Position numbers and translations under genes: made by a program. From assembly GCA_004123355.1 (NCBI GenBank), contig SCHM01000004.1, positions 6,537,017-6,601,016 on the forward strand: a stretch of 64,000 nucleotides of DNA, written 5' to 3'. Below, piece after piece: positions 40,189 to 51,613 of the stretch (within the stretch, counting starts at the first letter, position 1; each line of letters begins with the position of its first letter). The notes below the pieces were generated by a model. The model was not told the DNA's origin, made no database searches, and saw only the letters and a program-made list of their open reading frames with translations. This stretch comes from Amphirosellinia nigrospora (taxonomy: Eukaryota > Ascomycota > Sordariomycetes > Xylariales > Xylariaceae).

Positions 40189-42486
40189 AAGGTTGTAACT
40201 GCCAGGACCTCTGGTATGGGGTTAGGTAAGACTCTTGTTATTGCGCAAAGGATATACAACCTCTCGCGATGACTAGTCTCCATCTATATACACATACATT
40301 CTTTGTCTATAGGCTAGGTACGTACATCGTGACAGAAGCGGGCAATTACAGGAGACTTTGGGAGACTGTAGCATGACCAGAACATGTAAAACAATTTTAT
40401 TGCTGTTACCAAGGCGCGTCTCGCTAGAGCCAGGAATTTGAAGACTATACTTGGCAAATACACCACAAGCGTCGTCCTTTTCCATAGGAGGCTCCGAACT
40501 CTTAGGTATATGAGACTTAGTTGGCATTCTTGATATGTGAATAAGCATGAATCAGACCACGTAACTGAATTTGATGTTAAGCACTCGGCCAAACCCTTTC
40601 CACTATTGCGTTTTAGCGAAGTCCAGGCTACTCTGCTTGCTCGGCCGCGTTGTGATTTAAAAGGAGACCCCGCCTGCAAGAATATGTGCTCCTTGATTTA
40701 TAGGTGAATAGGTTTCGGCACAGTTATGTTTAAGGCATTTTTAGCGAAGAGCCTCTGTGCTGCGAGGCTGTTGGGCTGCTTTTATGGACATAATATCCCG
40801 AGGAGGCTTGAGTTTATTATTGGGTAAGTGGTGAAACCGAGGCCACGTTGCAGAGAGTGATAGGAAATTATTGATTCGCTTAACCCCAAGGAGATCATTA
40901 CCTTGATAGAACATTATATTTCAAGCATTTAAGCACAAGTCCCTGTCACAAAGACTGACAAGGTTGCTTAATTACTTGTTGTATGTCACAAGGACCTAAA
41001 ATAGGGGCTTGGAAAAGCGGTCAAATTGGTAGTAAACTACCAAGATGACAAAGTTGCCATGAAGATCCAAACTTTCTATTTTTCAAGTCGGAGGATTCCT
41101 TACATTTAGAGGCTCAAATATCCTCCGTAGACCTGAATAGACCTATGTAGCCGAAGTCTATATGTCTCGGTGATCTATCTCGGTCTCAGTGAATGACTGA
41201 GACTAGTGATACTTGTGCGACTCCGTTAGTCTCGGAGGGTAGTATCTAGCGACCCCAGTACGAGATCCGAATGACATTGCAGCATTCTAAATTTCATTCA
41301 TTTCTACGCAAGACTGCAATATTATGACTAGTGCTATGCTTCAACGGTTTTGAGATTTGAGTTTCTTAACTTCTGTCTCTTAGCGGTTTAACTCGTACAC
41401 TCATCTTTTTTTTAATGGGGGATGGTTCTAGGGAAAGGAGTTGTTGTTGTTGCGAGATAGTGGGCTAGAGGTGATGTTCTTAATATTTTGTTGATAAGTG
41501 AATATTCATGATTCATAACTGTGATGATAAAACCAAAAGCCATTTTCAGTATCTAATCGATTAATTAAGTGCTGAAGTAGGTAATTAAATCAACTTTTAG
41601 TCAGTCAGTCACATTTGTGTGCCCACTCGTTATATCCCACAGGACAAGCTAAGCTATCTACTTTATACAGCAAACAATGCCCCGAGCTTTCAGAGGATCT
41701 TTAGGTTAATCGAAAAATATATGTCTCAGGTTTACTAGCTTTTTTGCTGTCACAGCTCTAGGTAACCGGGCACGGCTGGATCGCCGTCTGGGAGATGCTC
41801 GGAATATATAAATATATATAAGCCCCCGGGCACCTGTTTGAATAGGTAACTTAACTGCAAAATTGTCTAAATATACTACCTATAATCTATTTAGACAGTG
41901 CACTAATTCACTTCCTAAGACTCATTGCTTATTTGCCCCAGCGCGAGGTTCGTCATGAGGTGAGAGGTTTCATCTTCATAACCACTCCAATTTTGGAGCA
42001 ATAGCCAACCCCTATTTTCTTGCCGCGAAGAATCTCGCATGTCATCCGCCGATACTATTGGGTAGAAAAGCCTACCTACATAGCAGGAAAATTGGCAATT
42101 TGGGAACCGGTCCTTTAGAAACGGAGCTTCTTAGAAAATAACTACTAGACTAACAAGCGTTGCCAGCCAAAATTGATGGAATCATAATGATGCATATAGA
42201 ATTGAGGTTATATATCCCACGATTAAAAAAATATCATCAAAGAGTCATATGGGCTACCTACTATGGTAGAGGACTCCCGGGGGGTTCTAGTATATATACC
42301 CAAAGGCTTCGTCTCTCATTTCCTATTTCTCTACTATCTCGGAGTCCGAATGTCGGGAGTTACACTCGGGTACTCCCGCCCAGAGTCCGAGATCTAGGAC
42401 ACCGGACCTGGAATACAGGTGACACTCCTTTTGTTCGAACGGTGCCGCCCCTTCACAGAATGCCAAGGCATAACTCTCGGAACTAG

Positions 42487-42657
42487 TGTTGAGGGACGTG
42501 GGTGCCAGGGAACAGGGATATAGACACACAGATCAAAGCAAGACAAAGAGGCTCTCTGTATATAGTCAAGTAGTCACATAGAGCCAATGGAGATGACTTC
42601 ACTAGCTCTCCGTGCAACAACAGATGTCTACACCCTACCCTTGCAAGGTCCGTGACA
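42487..42657 (-). repeat. Possible solo LTR (weak)
   Basis: On the minus strand the segment starts TGTCACGGACC and ends CCCTCAACA, so it has TG...CA termini. An ACTATATACAG promoter-like box lies inside. Length (171 bp) and termini suit a fungal LTR, but I see no second copy in the window and no target-site duplication. Confidence 0.3.
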
Positions 42658-42873
42658 GCGGGTCATAGGCTCGTGTGTACTAACAGCAGATATTAGCTAT
42701 ATATTTGGGTCTTTCTTCCTCGTAAGAGCACAAGAAGCCGATACTGGAACTGCCAGAAGCGAGAGTTGCGATACTTCGCCTCAGGCTATCCTGCCTCGCC
42801 CCTACCCGCAATCGCCTTAACGCTACGAGACGATTCCTCAATTACACCTAGGATGGCACACGATAGAGGGGAA

Positions 42874-42960
42874 AGGTGTGAAAAGTGTTTGGAACTCAGT
42901 GGTTTATTCAGCTAATAATCTCCTTAAGGTTCATATGACCTTTGATCTCCAAATTCCCTC
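42874..42960 (+). repeat. Dispersed repeat family C, copy 1
   Basis: Contains AAGTGTTTGGAACTCAG followed by a CAGCTAATAATCTCCTT core (42,909-42,925). It aligns loosely with 44,154-44,290 and 58,828-58,945, but diverges after the core more than those two do from each other. Confidence 0.45.
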
Positions 42961-44153
42961 TACAAGAACACCTCACCCGAAGCCCCTTATTCATAGACAG
43001 AATATCAGGGCTTCGTGGCTGTTAGCCATGTGGCTTATCCGTGTCACAAAAGGTAACCGCAACTATTCTATTGTTTTTTTTTGGACGTTTCTGGCAACTT
43101 TAAGAGCTTCAGCGATATATATCAGCTCCCGTATATGTGAGCGGTTGTGACGGAGGCTTGTGCTCAATGGCTAAGAACAGGGGTCCGTCCATATTCAACT
43201 AACGGTTCTCTCGGGATCTGGGGGACCGCTCGTTTCCATTTCCTATAATGTAACCTTCCTTTGCCTTATATTTATAGACCGTCCTTGGGGCCCCTTTTTC
43301 GGGTCGGCCTCCGATGGTAGGCTTTCTCCGAAGAGGCTTGTGCCTTGTGGCGAATAGCCCCCTTATTTCTTTGTCTTGGCCTCGGGAGGAGTTGGTCCCG
43401 TTTAAAAGCCACTTGGCGCCGCTGAAATTTAGAGAGAGTTTTTCTTAGGTCATAAGGCAACGCACACAACAACAACGAAAACTCATATTTGTATGTAATG
43501 GGAGTACCCCGCGAAGGCAGTTTTAGAGATCCTTGTGTGATGAGTGTTGACGGTGTACCTTATCTATCATACAGTTCTCCCCATGAAGCTATATTTCTTT
43601 GTTTGAGTGTCGTCAGGGACCCTGGTGTATGGGATAGGTCAACTATATTTGTTATTGCCCAAATGTCTCACATGGCTACCCCTTTGTTTATGACAGGTAG
43701 AATATTTGCGGGGTTAAGAGCAGCTCGTAAAGGGTTAGGAGATCCGTACTTCTTCTTTCAAAGTAAGCCTTACCTAGTACATCTGTCGGAAGTATATCGT
43801 TAGGTATTTGCACCCTCTTATCTGCTCAACTATCCACGCTAGAGGACAATAAATCATAAAGCTATAGGATAAGTTTATGTTGTGATAAGCTTCCTACACA
43901 TGTTCTTTCACTATTTGGTTGAGCATAGCTACTTCTGTTTCATATTGATTCCAGCGTTTAGTATTACAATGGCATCGGCGGGCACAAAGGGCCACTTTTG
44001 CGACACCTGGGCAGCTTAGTAAGGTTTCTTGCATTAATGGTCCTGGAACCAACCCCTTTTTGGAATGTAACAGCGACGTCGTATCAAATTTGAACGAACT
44101 TGTCAGAAGCTGATGCACTGCCATTGGGTCCTAGATAGGGGAAGTCAAGAATG

Positions 44154-44290
44154 CTCAAGTGCTTCGAACTTGGAGTTGTATGCAGCTAATAACCTCTTTG
44201 GGATCTATAGAGTCTCTAGTTTCCTAATTCTGACTTCGATGTAGCCTCGCCCTTTGCCCTCAAATTATAGAGGAATTCTAGGAGCCCGTT
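44154..44290 (+). repeat. Dispersed repeat family C, copy 2
   Basis: TCAAGTGCTT, GCAGCTAATAACCTCTTTG (44,182-44,200), CTAATTCTGACTTC and an ATTATAGA-GAATT box occur in the same order and spacing as at 58,828-58,945, with one ~18 bp length difference. The A/T-rich TATAGA box near the right end is promoter-like, so this may be an LTR or MITE fragment. Confidence 0.6.
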
Positions 44291-44441
44291 TCCTTGCAAG
44301 CCTTCGAGAGTATAGTGCTTCGGGCCGAGGCTATGCTGACCAACACTGACATCGACCCGAAACTTTCGTTATGGATATATATGCGAGGTCTTGGAATTTG
44401 TCAATGCCCATATTAATGACTAGACTACGGAGGAGTAGAAC

Positions 44442-44663
44442 CTACAGTTGCTTGATTTTTTTGACCTGTCTGTAAATAAAATTCCTCTTCTCGACAAGTA
44501 ACACTGTGTTAGCTTTATCACAAGTATTCAATTCAGATGTCGCGCGGACGAGCCACAGAACCTTAGCCCCAAGAGCCGCACTGAGCCCTAGAAGGCCGAT
44601 TATGGTCCGATCATTTTCGTGGGCTGAGACATGAGCAGGTACGCGCCGTGCTTGGCGATACAA
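44442..44663 (-). pseudogene. Repeat-borne coding fragment, family unknown
   Basis: The minus-strand reading gives a peptide containing HVSAHENDRTIIGLLGLSAA. Closely related HVSAHENDRSEIGLPGLSVW is read on the plus strand at about 58,980-59,045. At DNA level 27 bp are identical between 44,607-44,633 (reverse complement) and 58,983-59,009. Amino-acid similarity beyond the identical DNA suggests a once-coding sequence that has been dispersed. I do not recognise the protein. Confidence 0.4.
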
Positions 44664-45909
44664 TTATTGGCGGGGCTCCGCCAGAAGAGTCTGCGGAGAG
44701 AGGTTTGATGTGCTGATGTAGAGAAAAAAGAAACCTTCACGTTTGAGAATATTCTATGGTGGTTGAACTGTTTTGTAACTATATGCGCAGATCCATTATT
44801 AATGCCATAAAAAAAGATGCTAATGCATTGAAACTATTGGCTTAGAAAATCTCCGCCCTCTCGCTCCACGTCAGATCCACGCACATTCGGACAGGCTAGC
44901 ACCCCACTATACACACTATACACGCGCTGCGGCGGCAGTGAGAGGGTATACTTAGTACTGTTCTTAGGTGCTGGCACAGCACGCCAACATTGAAATGACC
45001 GATTCGGCTTCCCGGGGTGTCTATTTGGCCAATCGGAACGTCTCATTCTTCTCAATTATACAACTAACTAATCCGGGTACTAGAGCCTCCGTAGCAGATA
45101 TGCAACTTCTCGAGTGATTGTTGGGTCTATGTAATTCCCGTCATGTTGGTGATAGGAGGCTATTGAAAGGGATAATAAAACATAATAAAACCTTAAACGG
45201 TTGCCTGAGCACCATATCCACGCAAACCTTACCCGTGGAACAGTACTCGTACGCGGCCTGCATTTGCCAAACCCTATCACCCCATCAATTAATCTTTCTG
45301 CCTGTGAAAGGGTTATCATGAGAATGTGTACCCCAACATTGAAGCGGCGGCCTTGAGGGTGCGGTAAGCGCTGTAGTTACAGAGCACTAAGGTTGGCTAC
45401 CACTCGTACCTAGGTAAGTACTTAGTAGGTAAGTAGCCACTGTGCCGTCGTAAGCACTGGGCGGTGCAGCTGACAAGCATAAATCTTAGGGCAAATCCTC
45501 TCCAAATTCAGAGTTACCACGTAAACGCGAGGAATTGGAAGAATAACATGATCACGATTACTGGTCATGATTATTCTGAGGCAAACCGCATTGGTTACGG
45601 TAGGTATCTTAGGCAGAAATATCTGCTATAAAAATGTCTAATTACAGGCTGGGGTATTATGGTAGGTCACTAATTCAATGTACCTCAGCGCCTATATAAG
45701 GTAGCCAGTTACATAGGTACGTACCTCTTGGCGGACATCCGAAACGGGGTGCCTACCTCGCAAATAAGTACCTTAGATATGCACTCAGGAGTAAGGCGAA
45801 GCCCAAACCTCCAATTTATTTAGTCGTTTATAACTTCCATTCTTCGCCTCCTCCCTTCACTCCCCCCTCTTGAGTCTGTATCTATTCGTATCTGGATACC
45901 GACATACAA

Positions 45910-47753
45910 ATGGGTCACGAAACGAAAGAATCTCCTACTGCAACACCAGACTCGCCCCTGCGACAACAGACTCTGTTCCCGCCAAGGCAGACTCTAATTC
46001 TGTTCATGATGTAGAATCCGCATCAACCGAGCCAAAGGTAGAGAAGGGATGGAAGTTCTGGGCTGTTTTCATCTGCCTTGTTCTTACGGCTTTTGTTAGC
46101 GCATTAGAGGGTTCCATCGTGTCCACGGCGCTTCCTTCTATTGCGCGTGCTCTCGGTTCATCGGCAGACTATATTTGGGTGGTCAATGTTTATTATCTGA
46201 CGAAGTATGTGTCGCATTACAGTTTTTTTGCCTCTCGCATCGCTGCTTATCTAACCATCGTCTTCAGTGCTGCCGTTCAGCCACTTTACGGCCAACTGGC
46301 TGATCTATGGGGTCGTCGGTGGCTTACTATCGGCGCCGTCGCCATATTTACCGTTGGTAGCGCCGTTTGCGGCAGCGCCTCAACGACCAACATTCTCATC
46401 GGCGGTCGAACCATTCAAGGCCTTGGTTCCGCCGGCATCAATAGTGAGCGATATCCCAGCGTTGAATCTGCCATTTTACAAGCACTAACACCACGGTCGC
46501 GTCGCAGTCCTCGTTGAATTGATTCTCTGTGACTTGTTGCCCATACGGGAGCGCGGGCAGTTCTTCGGCATTCTGTTCCTCTTCATCATCCTTGGGTCCG
46601 TCATCGGCCCATTCCTGGGCGGTATTCTTGTCGATCGAGTTTCATGGCGATGGGCATTTTATATCAACATTCCGTTCGCTGGTGCCGCTACCATTCTTTT
46701 GTTCTTCTCGCTTCATACGAAAGAAGCCGCACCTAGCAAGACCAGCACGCTCGAAAGAGTCAAGAGGATCGATTTCTTCGGCAACTTCCTACTTAGCGCA
46801 TCGGTAGCCTCGGTTTTGTACGCCCTTACGTACGGCGGAACTAAGTTCACTTGGACAAACCCAGGCATTCTTGTCAGTCTTGTCTTGGGGCTTCTAGGTC
46901 ACATTTTGTTCCTTTTTTTCGAGGCTTCGCCGTTTTGCAGCGAACCCGTTATGCCCATATCGCTATTCAAGAATCGGACATCCGCAGCCGCGTATGTGGC
47001 AACGTTCCTACAGAGCCTAGTTTCCTTCTGGGTACTCTATTTCCTTCCGCTCTATTTCCAGTCGGTCAAACTAGTTTCGCCGACACGCTCCGGAATCATG
47101 CTTCTGCCGTTTTCTATCATCTACGCCCTTTCCGCGTTTGTAGGAGGCGGATTAACAACAAAACTGGGGCGTTTCCGAATAATCCATTTTGTCGGCTTCG
47201 GCCTTATGACCATCGCCATTGGTACCTTTACTATCTTTACCAAGAACACGTCCCTTGCCGTCATAGTAATTCTGGAGATTATTTTCGCCTTCGGTATCGG
47301 CGTGGTTACACCTAACCTTTTGACTGCTATCCAGGCGCTTTGCCGGAGAGTATGAACGCTGCGAGCACGGGTACTTTCGCATTTGTGAGAAGCATAGGCA
47401 GCATCTGGGGTGTCAGTATTCCGGCGGCTATATTCAACAACCGGTTTGATCAGCTTTTGGGCGAATTAACCGACGCCAAGGCGAAAGCAGCACTATCGCA
47501 TGGAGGTGCGTACGAAAATGCTTCGAAGTCGTTCGTAGATTCGTTCCCTGCCTATCGAGACATCATTATCAGCATTTACGAACGGAGTTTGATGCAGGTA
47601 TGGCAAATTGGCATCGTCTTTGCTGGCATCGGATTCCTCGTTATCTTCCTAGAGAGGGACCTGAAATTGGGCAAGGAAAAAGAGGCGACCCAGGAAGTTG
47701 GGCTAGAAGAGCGCCCAAATGAGGGTCGCACCCCGAATCTCAAGCTCCCATAG
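45910..47753 (+). CDS. MFS transporter, DHA2 (14-TM) type (frame-broken)
   Basis: Drug:H+ antiporter-2 type exporter of the class often found in fungal metabolite clusters. I choose the ATG at 45,910, whose polar N-terminus leads to KFWAVFICLVLTAFVSALEG (TM1). Introns: 46,205-46,267 and 46,444-46,507, both GT-AG and in phase. Motifs include PLYGQLADLWGRRW (motif A loop after TM2), GRTIQGLGSAGIN, and GSVIGPFLGGILVDRVSWRW (antiporter motif C region and the following loop). The 46,508-47,340 exon gives most of the remaining helices, and the C-terminus is a charged tail. Two frame breaks: in the N-terminus at a C4 run (45,955-45,958) and at about 47,336-47,341, where one base is missing before the conserved PESMNAASTG segment. 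The gene converges with the acyltransferase at 48,109 (355 bp gap). The likely role is product export or self-protection; the substrate is not visible. Confidence 0.85.
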
Positions 47754-48108
47754 TAGAGCACGAAGAGACAAACTAAAAAGGATGATCGGCATTAGAATAT
47801 TGTAATATTAGATTATTGAAGATCATTGGTTTTAATTTGAAGTAGCTAGGTATCTGCTACGCATTGGGCAGACTGTGTATAGTATTCGTCTAATTATATA
47901 GGGAGTGCTGGCCACCAAGAATTGGGGACAAGAATCACTAGACAACCACCAACCTATTATCAACTTAACTTCTATCAAGTGGCCTAACATTTTGACATTC
48001 CAACATTCTCGGTACACTAGGCTCACTATTAAAACTGGCAACAACGATAGTAACATTACTAATGGGGCAATCGATCACATTCTACTAAGATATCTCAGAG
48101 TGTCGAAA

Positions 48109-49666
48109 TCACATCTTTTGTTTCTCGAGATATCGACGGGTTTGCTCTATATACTCTTCCAACTTGACCCAATCCTCAGGATAGAAAAAGACGTGACCCA
48201 GTAGTTCCCATCCCAGTCCTTCCCAGTGATGTTGAAACAATTCCTCAGCAGCCTGTTCTCCCGAGAGCCTGGCAGTGCATGTAAGCCGGTTTCCCGACGG
48301 GCGTGCCATCCTCCCGCCACCCAACGGCGCGGCAGCAGACACGATGGCCGGGCCGAAGTCGGCCTCCTTGAAGATGCCGAACTTGGCCCAGTTGGAGAAG
48401 CTCATGAGGTGCGCGTCGGGCTGCCCGAAGAGCGGGATCATCCCCGTGTGCCCCAGCGTCCGGAAGATCCGCAGCTGCGCCCGGATCTGCTCGTCCGTCG
48501 CGGCGCGCTGGATGCTCTGCCGTATCACGTGCGCCAGCTCGCACAGCGGCTTCCGCAGCAGTGCCTCGGGCTCGATGGAGGTGTACACGCACCCGGCTGT
48601 GTTCTGCACGTACACGCCGTCACTCTCCATGGTGCGTTGAGACGGCTTTGGATATCAAGAGATGTGATGATCAACGCTGGTCGTTCGCCGCCCCGCGCCT
48701 GCGCGACGAAGCGCGAGCCCCATGCCTCCAGGATGTCGCCTTCGCTTAGGAAGAGGGAGGCATCATCGCCGTGCGCGGCGCGAAGCTCGCGCAGACTGGA
48801 CTCGCGGAGTTGGGAGGAATTCACGGGGTAGACATATCGCGCGGGACTCGACTTGCGGATGGCGGATGACGTCCAACACGAGTCCGAAGGCGAACTTGAC
48901 GAAACCCCAGCCTTTGATCTCGCTGGGACCCAGATGGTAGGGGACTGGGTTATCCTGGTCCGTCGCGATGCCGTCGAGGACGTCCTTGCGTGCACCTAGT
49001 AATGCGGGCGTGGCCGAGGAGTTCTGGAGGGTCTTCGACCAGGCGGATATGATTTCTTTTACCCCTAGGCCGCCGGCGACGACGTGGGGCCAGATCAAAG
49101 TTACGAGGGCATTCGTGAAGGAGGTTATGTGGAGGCGGAGAATGGGACGGTCGCTGTGAGTGTAGTCTCGTAGCTTCTCGGGTGTATCTGGGATGGGGTT
49201 GAAAGAGTCGAAGGACCGCGGCCCGGGACGGAGAGTAGGACTATTGGCCGGCTTGGGCAGCTGGCTGCCTAGCTTATGGTCTTCGATGGGGATGTCAAAA
49301 GTTTGTGAAGTGTATTGGACGGCGGGACGGTCTGGAGTGAACTCCTTTGGCACGTGGATCTCGACTGAGCCATTAGGCTTTAGAGGACATATCAATCAGC
49401 ATTTGGAAATACCAACATCGTGGAAAATATATACGCACCCGAAGTCGAAGTCGACCACCAAGCTTCCTCCAGTCACCATGTTGAATCAGGCTCGTTAAGC
49501 TATCATGAAGTTTACCCGCGTCCAGCACATGGTTATAAACGAGCGTCTCGCTTAACACGCTCTCGCGTCCCGCGGCGAGGTTATCGAGGAAATAGAGCGG
49601 GTAGACTTCATCGGTCTCTACGATTGGAGCATGGTCCCCGCTGAACCAACTACGTAAGAACTGCAT
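48109..49666 (-). CDS. BAHD-like acyltransferase (trichothecene-acetyltransferase-like fold), frame-broken
   Basis: Would transfer an acyl group from CoA to a hydroxyl or amine in the cytosol. The start is chosen at 49,664-49,666 (MQFLRSWF); an in-frame ATG at 49,732 would add 22 residues. A 61 bp intron (49,378-49,438) separates the N-terminal LIQHGDWRKLGGRL exon from the exon beginning PNGSVEIHVP. The active-site region reads LIWPHVVAGGLG: the catalytic His of HxxxD is present, but the usual Asp is Gly. LSEGDILEAWGSR and a VYVQNTAG segment are typical of this fungal branch. Codons in the last third are strongly GC-biased. Frame breaks lie at about 48,821-48,833 (C/G run) and 48,628-48,632. 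The DFGWG box that ends plant BAHD proteins is not obvious, although KFGIFKEADFG (near 48.37 kb) occupies that position. Probably a tailoring enzyme of the cluster. Confidence 0.75.
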
Positions 49667-51613
49667 CCTAATGAACCGCGGTCGGTCTGGGATGAAAGCA
49701 CAGAGGGAGACACACAGCGGACAGCGCTGCAACTTGGCGGCTTCATAGTATACTTAAGTCCAGTGTTTACAAGTTTACATAAACCTCCGGCAGGTATGGT
49801 AGTACTCTGATTGTTGTCGGCCCCACTCGCATCTTCGCACGGGTGACCGAGAATTCCTATTTTAACCGGTTTATCCGTCCCAGAACAACGATCACGACCT
49901 CGCTCGCCGCGTTGCGGATGAAAGCATGAAACACCCAATTTTTTCGACCTATGTTGTACAAGCATATCTCGAGTGTTCGTGCTTCTTTGCCCTACCACTT
50001 CTCAGACACCTTGCTCACCGAGTCTTCACATTAGGCCTTGACCTGATTTCTCTAACTCGGCGGTCTAACTAATAATCTTATTAAAGTAAGGCCTAGTCGT
50101 ATTTATCTATACCGTTTTGGGGTCATTCAGGATGTAGTACGCATCGGTTAGTCCACGCCGAAGCCACTCGGAGATGTGTGGGGTTCGGAGTAATGTGGAG
50201 CATCGGAGTGGTTCGGAGTACCATGTACCGTGTGTTGTTGGAAGTTATTCGGAGCCCTTTGGCCGTGCCATGTCGTAAAATTGGGAAGTTGTTGAAATTT
50301 CAAGTTGAGAGAAATAATAGCTTGTTGGGAATTCTTTCGAGGTGTCAAAGGAAGTCGTTCAAAGTGCTCTCAGAATCCTTCTAAGGTCGTTGATTCAAAG
50401 TTGTTGAAGTTTTTTTTTTTCCCACGTGAAAGTGAGAGTGGGGCCTGCAAGTCTGTTTCAGGAGTTATACGGTAGCGCTATGGGTAGTTGTGGGAATAGC
50501 TATGGACTAACGCAGCATCTAGGTAGTAATCGGTAAGTCCAATAAGCCGGAACGGTACTTCCGTGGGGCTATACTTTCGCTTCCTCGGACGAAGGTTCTA
50601 AACTACTAATCCTAGTAATATCATACTCCTCCCCAAAGCCCCGCATTCTGCCCTACGAGGCTTTAGAGCTAAACACTTGACCCTGTTTGGTAGTCTAATA
50701 CTAGTAGACGACTAGTAGCTCAATTGCCATGGCTAACAGGTGGCTAAGGCCGGTAGTAAGTGATCGACAAGGTCCCCTTCTCTCTAGCGCGGTGTATGGA
50801 ATTACTAAGAAATGCTCTCTCGGCACCGAAACTTAAAAAGTGGGATGAATCTGTCGATAGATCGACGGTAGATCAACCCAGTGGAATGGACCATGTTTCG
50901 AGTTGTCAATTTTGGGGTTTTATGACGTTGTTTTGAGTATATAATAAGCCCTTCGGCTAGGTCTAATCCACTTTTTGGTTATGCCAAGTCGGCAGTTTCA
51001 AGATGCGGGTGTAAGACGGTAAGACGGTACCTATGCGCTGACGCTGGCAAAGGCCTGGGGTTGGCTTCTGTCTGTCTGGGATAGCAAATCGCGAGTGAGT
51101 GGGTGGCTATTAGTGTATAATACACGGTCCTGCATGCACGGATCGTGGAGGGATCGGCAGGACCCGCACGAGGTAGTTGTAATAGAGTATAACAACGTAT
51201 AATAGAGATATGCAGGCCTAAGTTAGTGCACATGTGGCAAGCGTGGCACAGCACAGTCTGTGTGGGTCGGTCAAGAAAATAATACATCATCATGCAGACC
51301 TGCGATGCGGACCCCTGACAATCGGTGTCGGAAATACCTAACCTAGAAACTTGTGTCGAACGATTATCTGGTGACAAAAGTGCCAAGTCGTCTGTTCGCG
51401 CTGGTGTTGGATTTATGCCACGAACGAGGCTGCTTCTTGGACGAGATCGTCACGGCAAGAGACATCCACACCGATTGCGACGCCGAAGGCTGAATGATTG
51501 TGACAACAGGCGCTGGATGAACAAAAACTTGCATGTAGACCACACTGTAGCTAAAATCCGTTTTATTTTTATCTATTCTGGGGGTCCTGCTGTCATCATT
51601 ACATTAGGGCGTC
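49667..51613. other. Intergenic region, no gene seen
   Basis: About 1.9 kb between the acyltransferase start and the regulator stop. A T-rich run (50,410-50,420) and GTTCGGAGT/CTCGGAG words at 50,150-50,230 are the only patterns. The open frame at 50,979-51,386 on the minus strand, which ends upstream of the regulator stop, resembles no family. Confidence 0.5.

Larger units (their letters stand above)
40230..45850. other. Gene-poor region with dispersed repeat fragments
   Basis: About 5.6 kb with normal composition but no gene I can support. Open frames of 60-108 codons (42,160-42,486, 43,489-43,803, 43,894-44,124 and others) look random. It holds LTR-like and dispersed repeat copies, listed separately. 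This may be a repeat-insertion zone that separates the left genes from the biosynthetic cluster. Confidence 0.55.

Noticed and set aside
43489-43803. 104-codon open frame in the gene-poor region
   Set aside because: No motif, no homologue recognised; length is within chance expectation for this composition.
50979-51386. 135-codon minus-strand frame upstream of the regulator stop
   Set aside because: Cys/His-rich by chance, no ordered zinc motif, probably 3' flanking sequence of the regulator.
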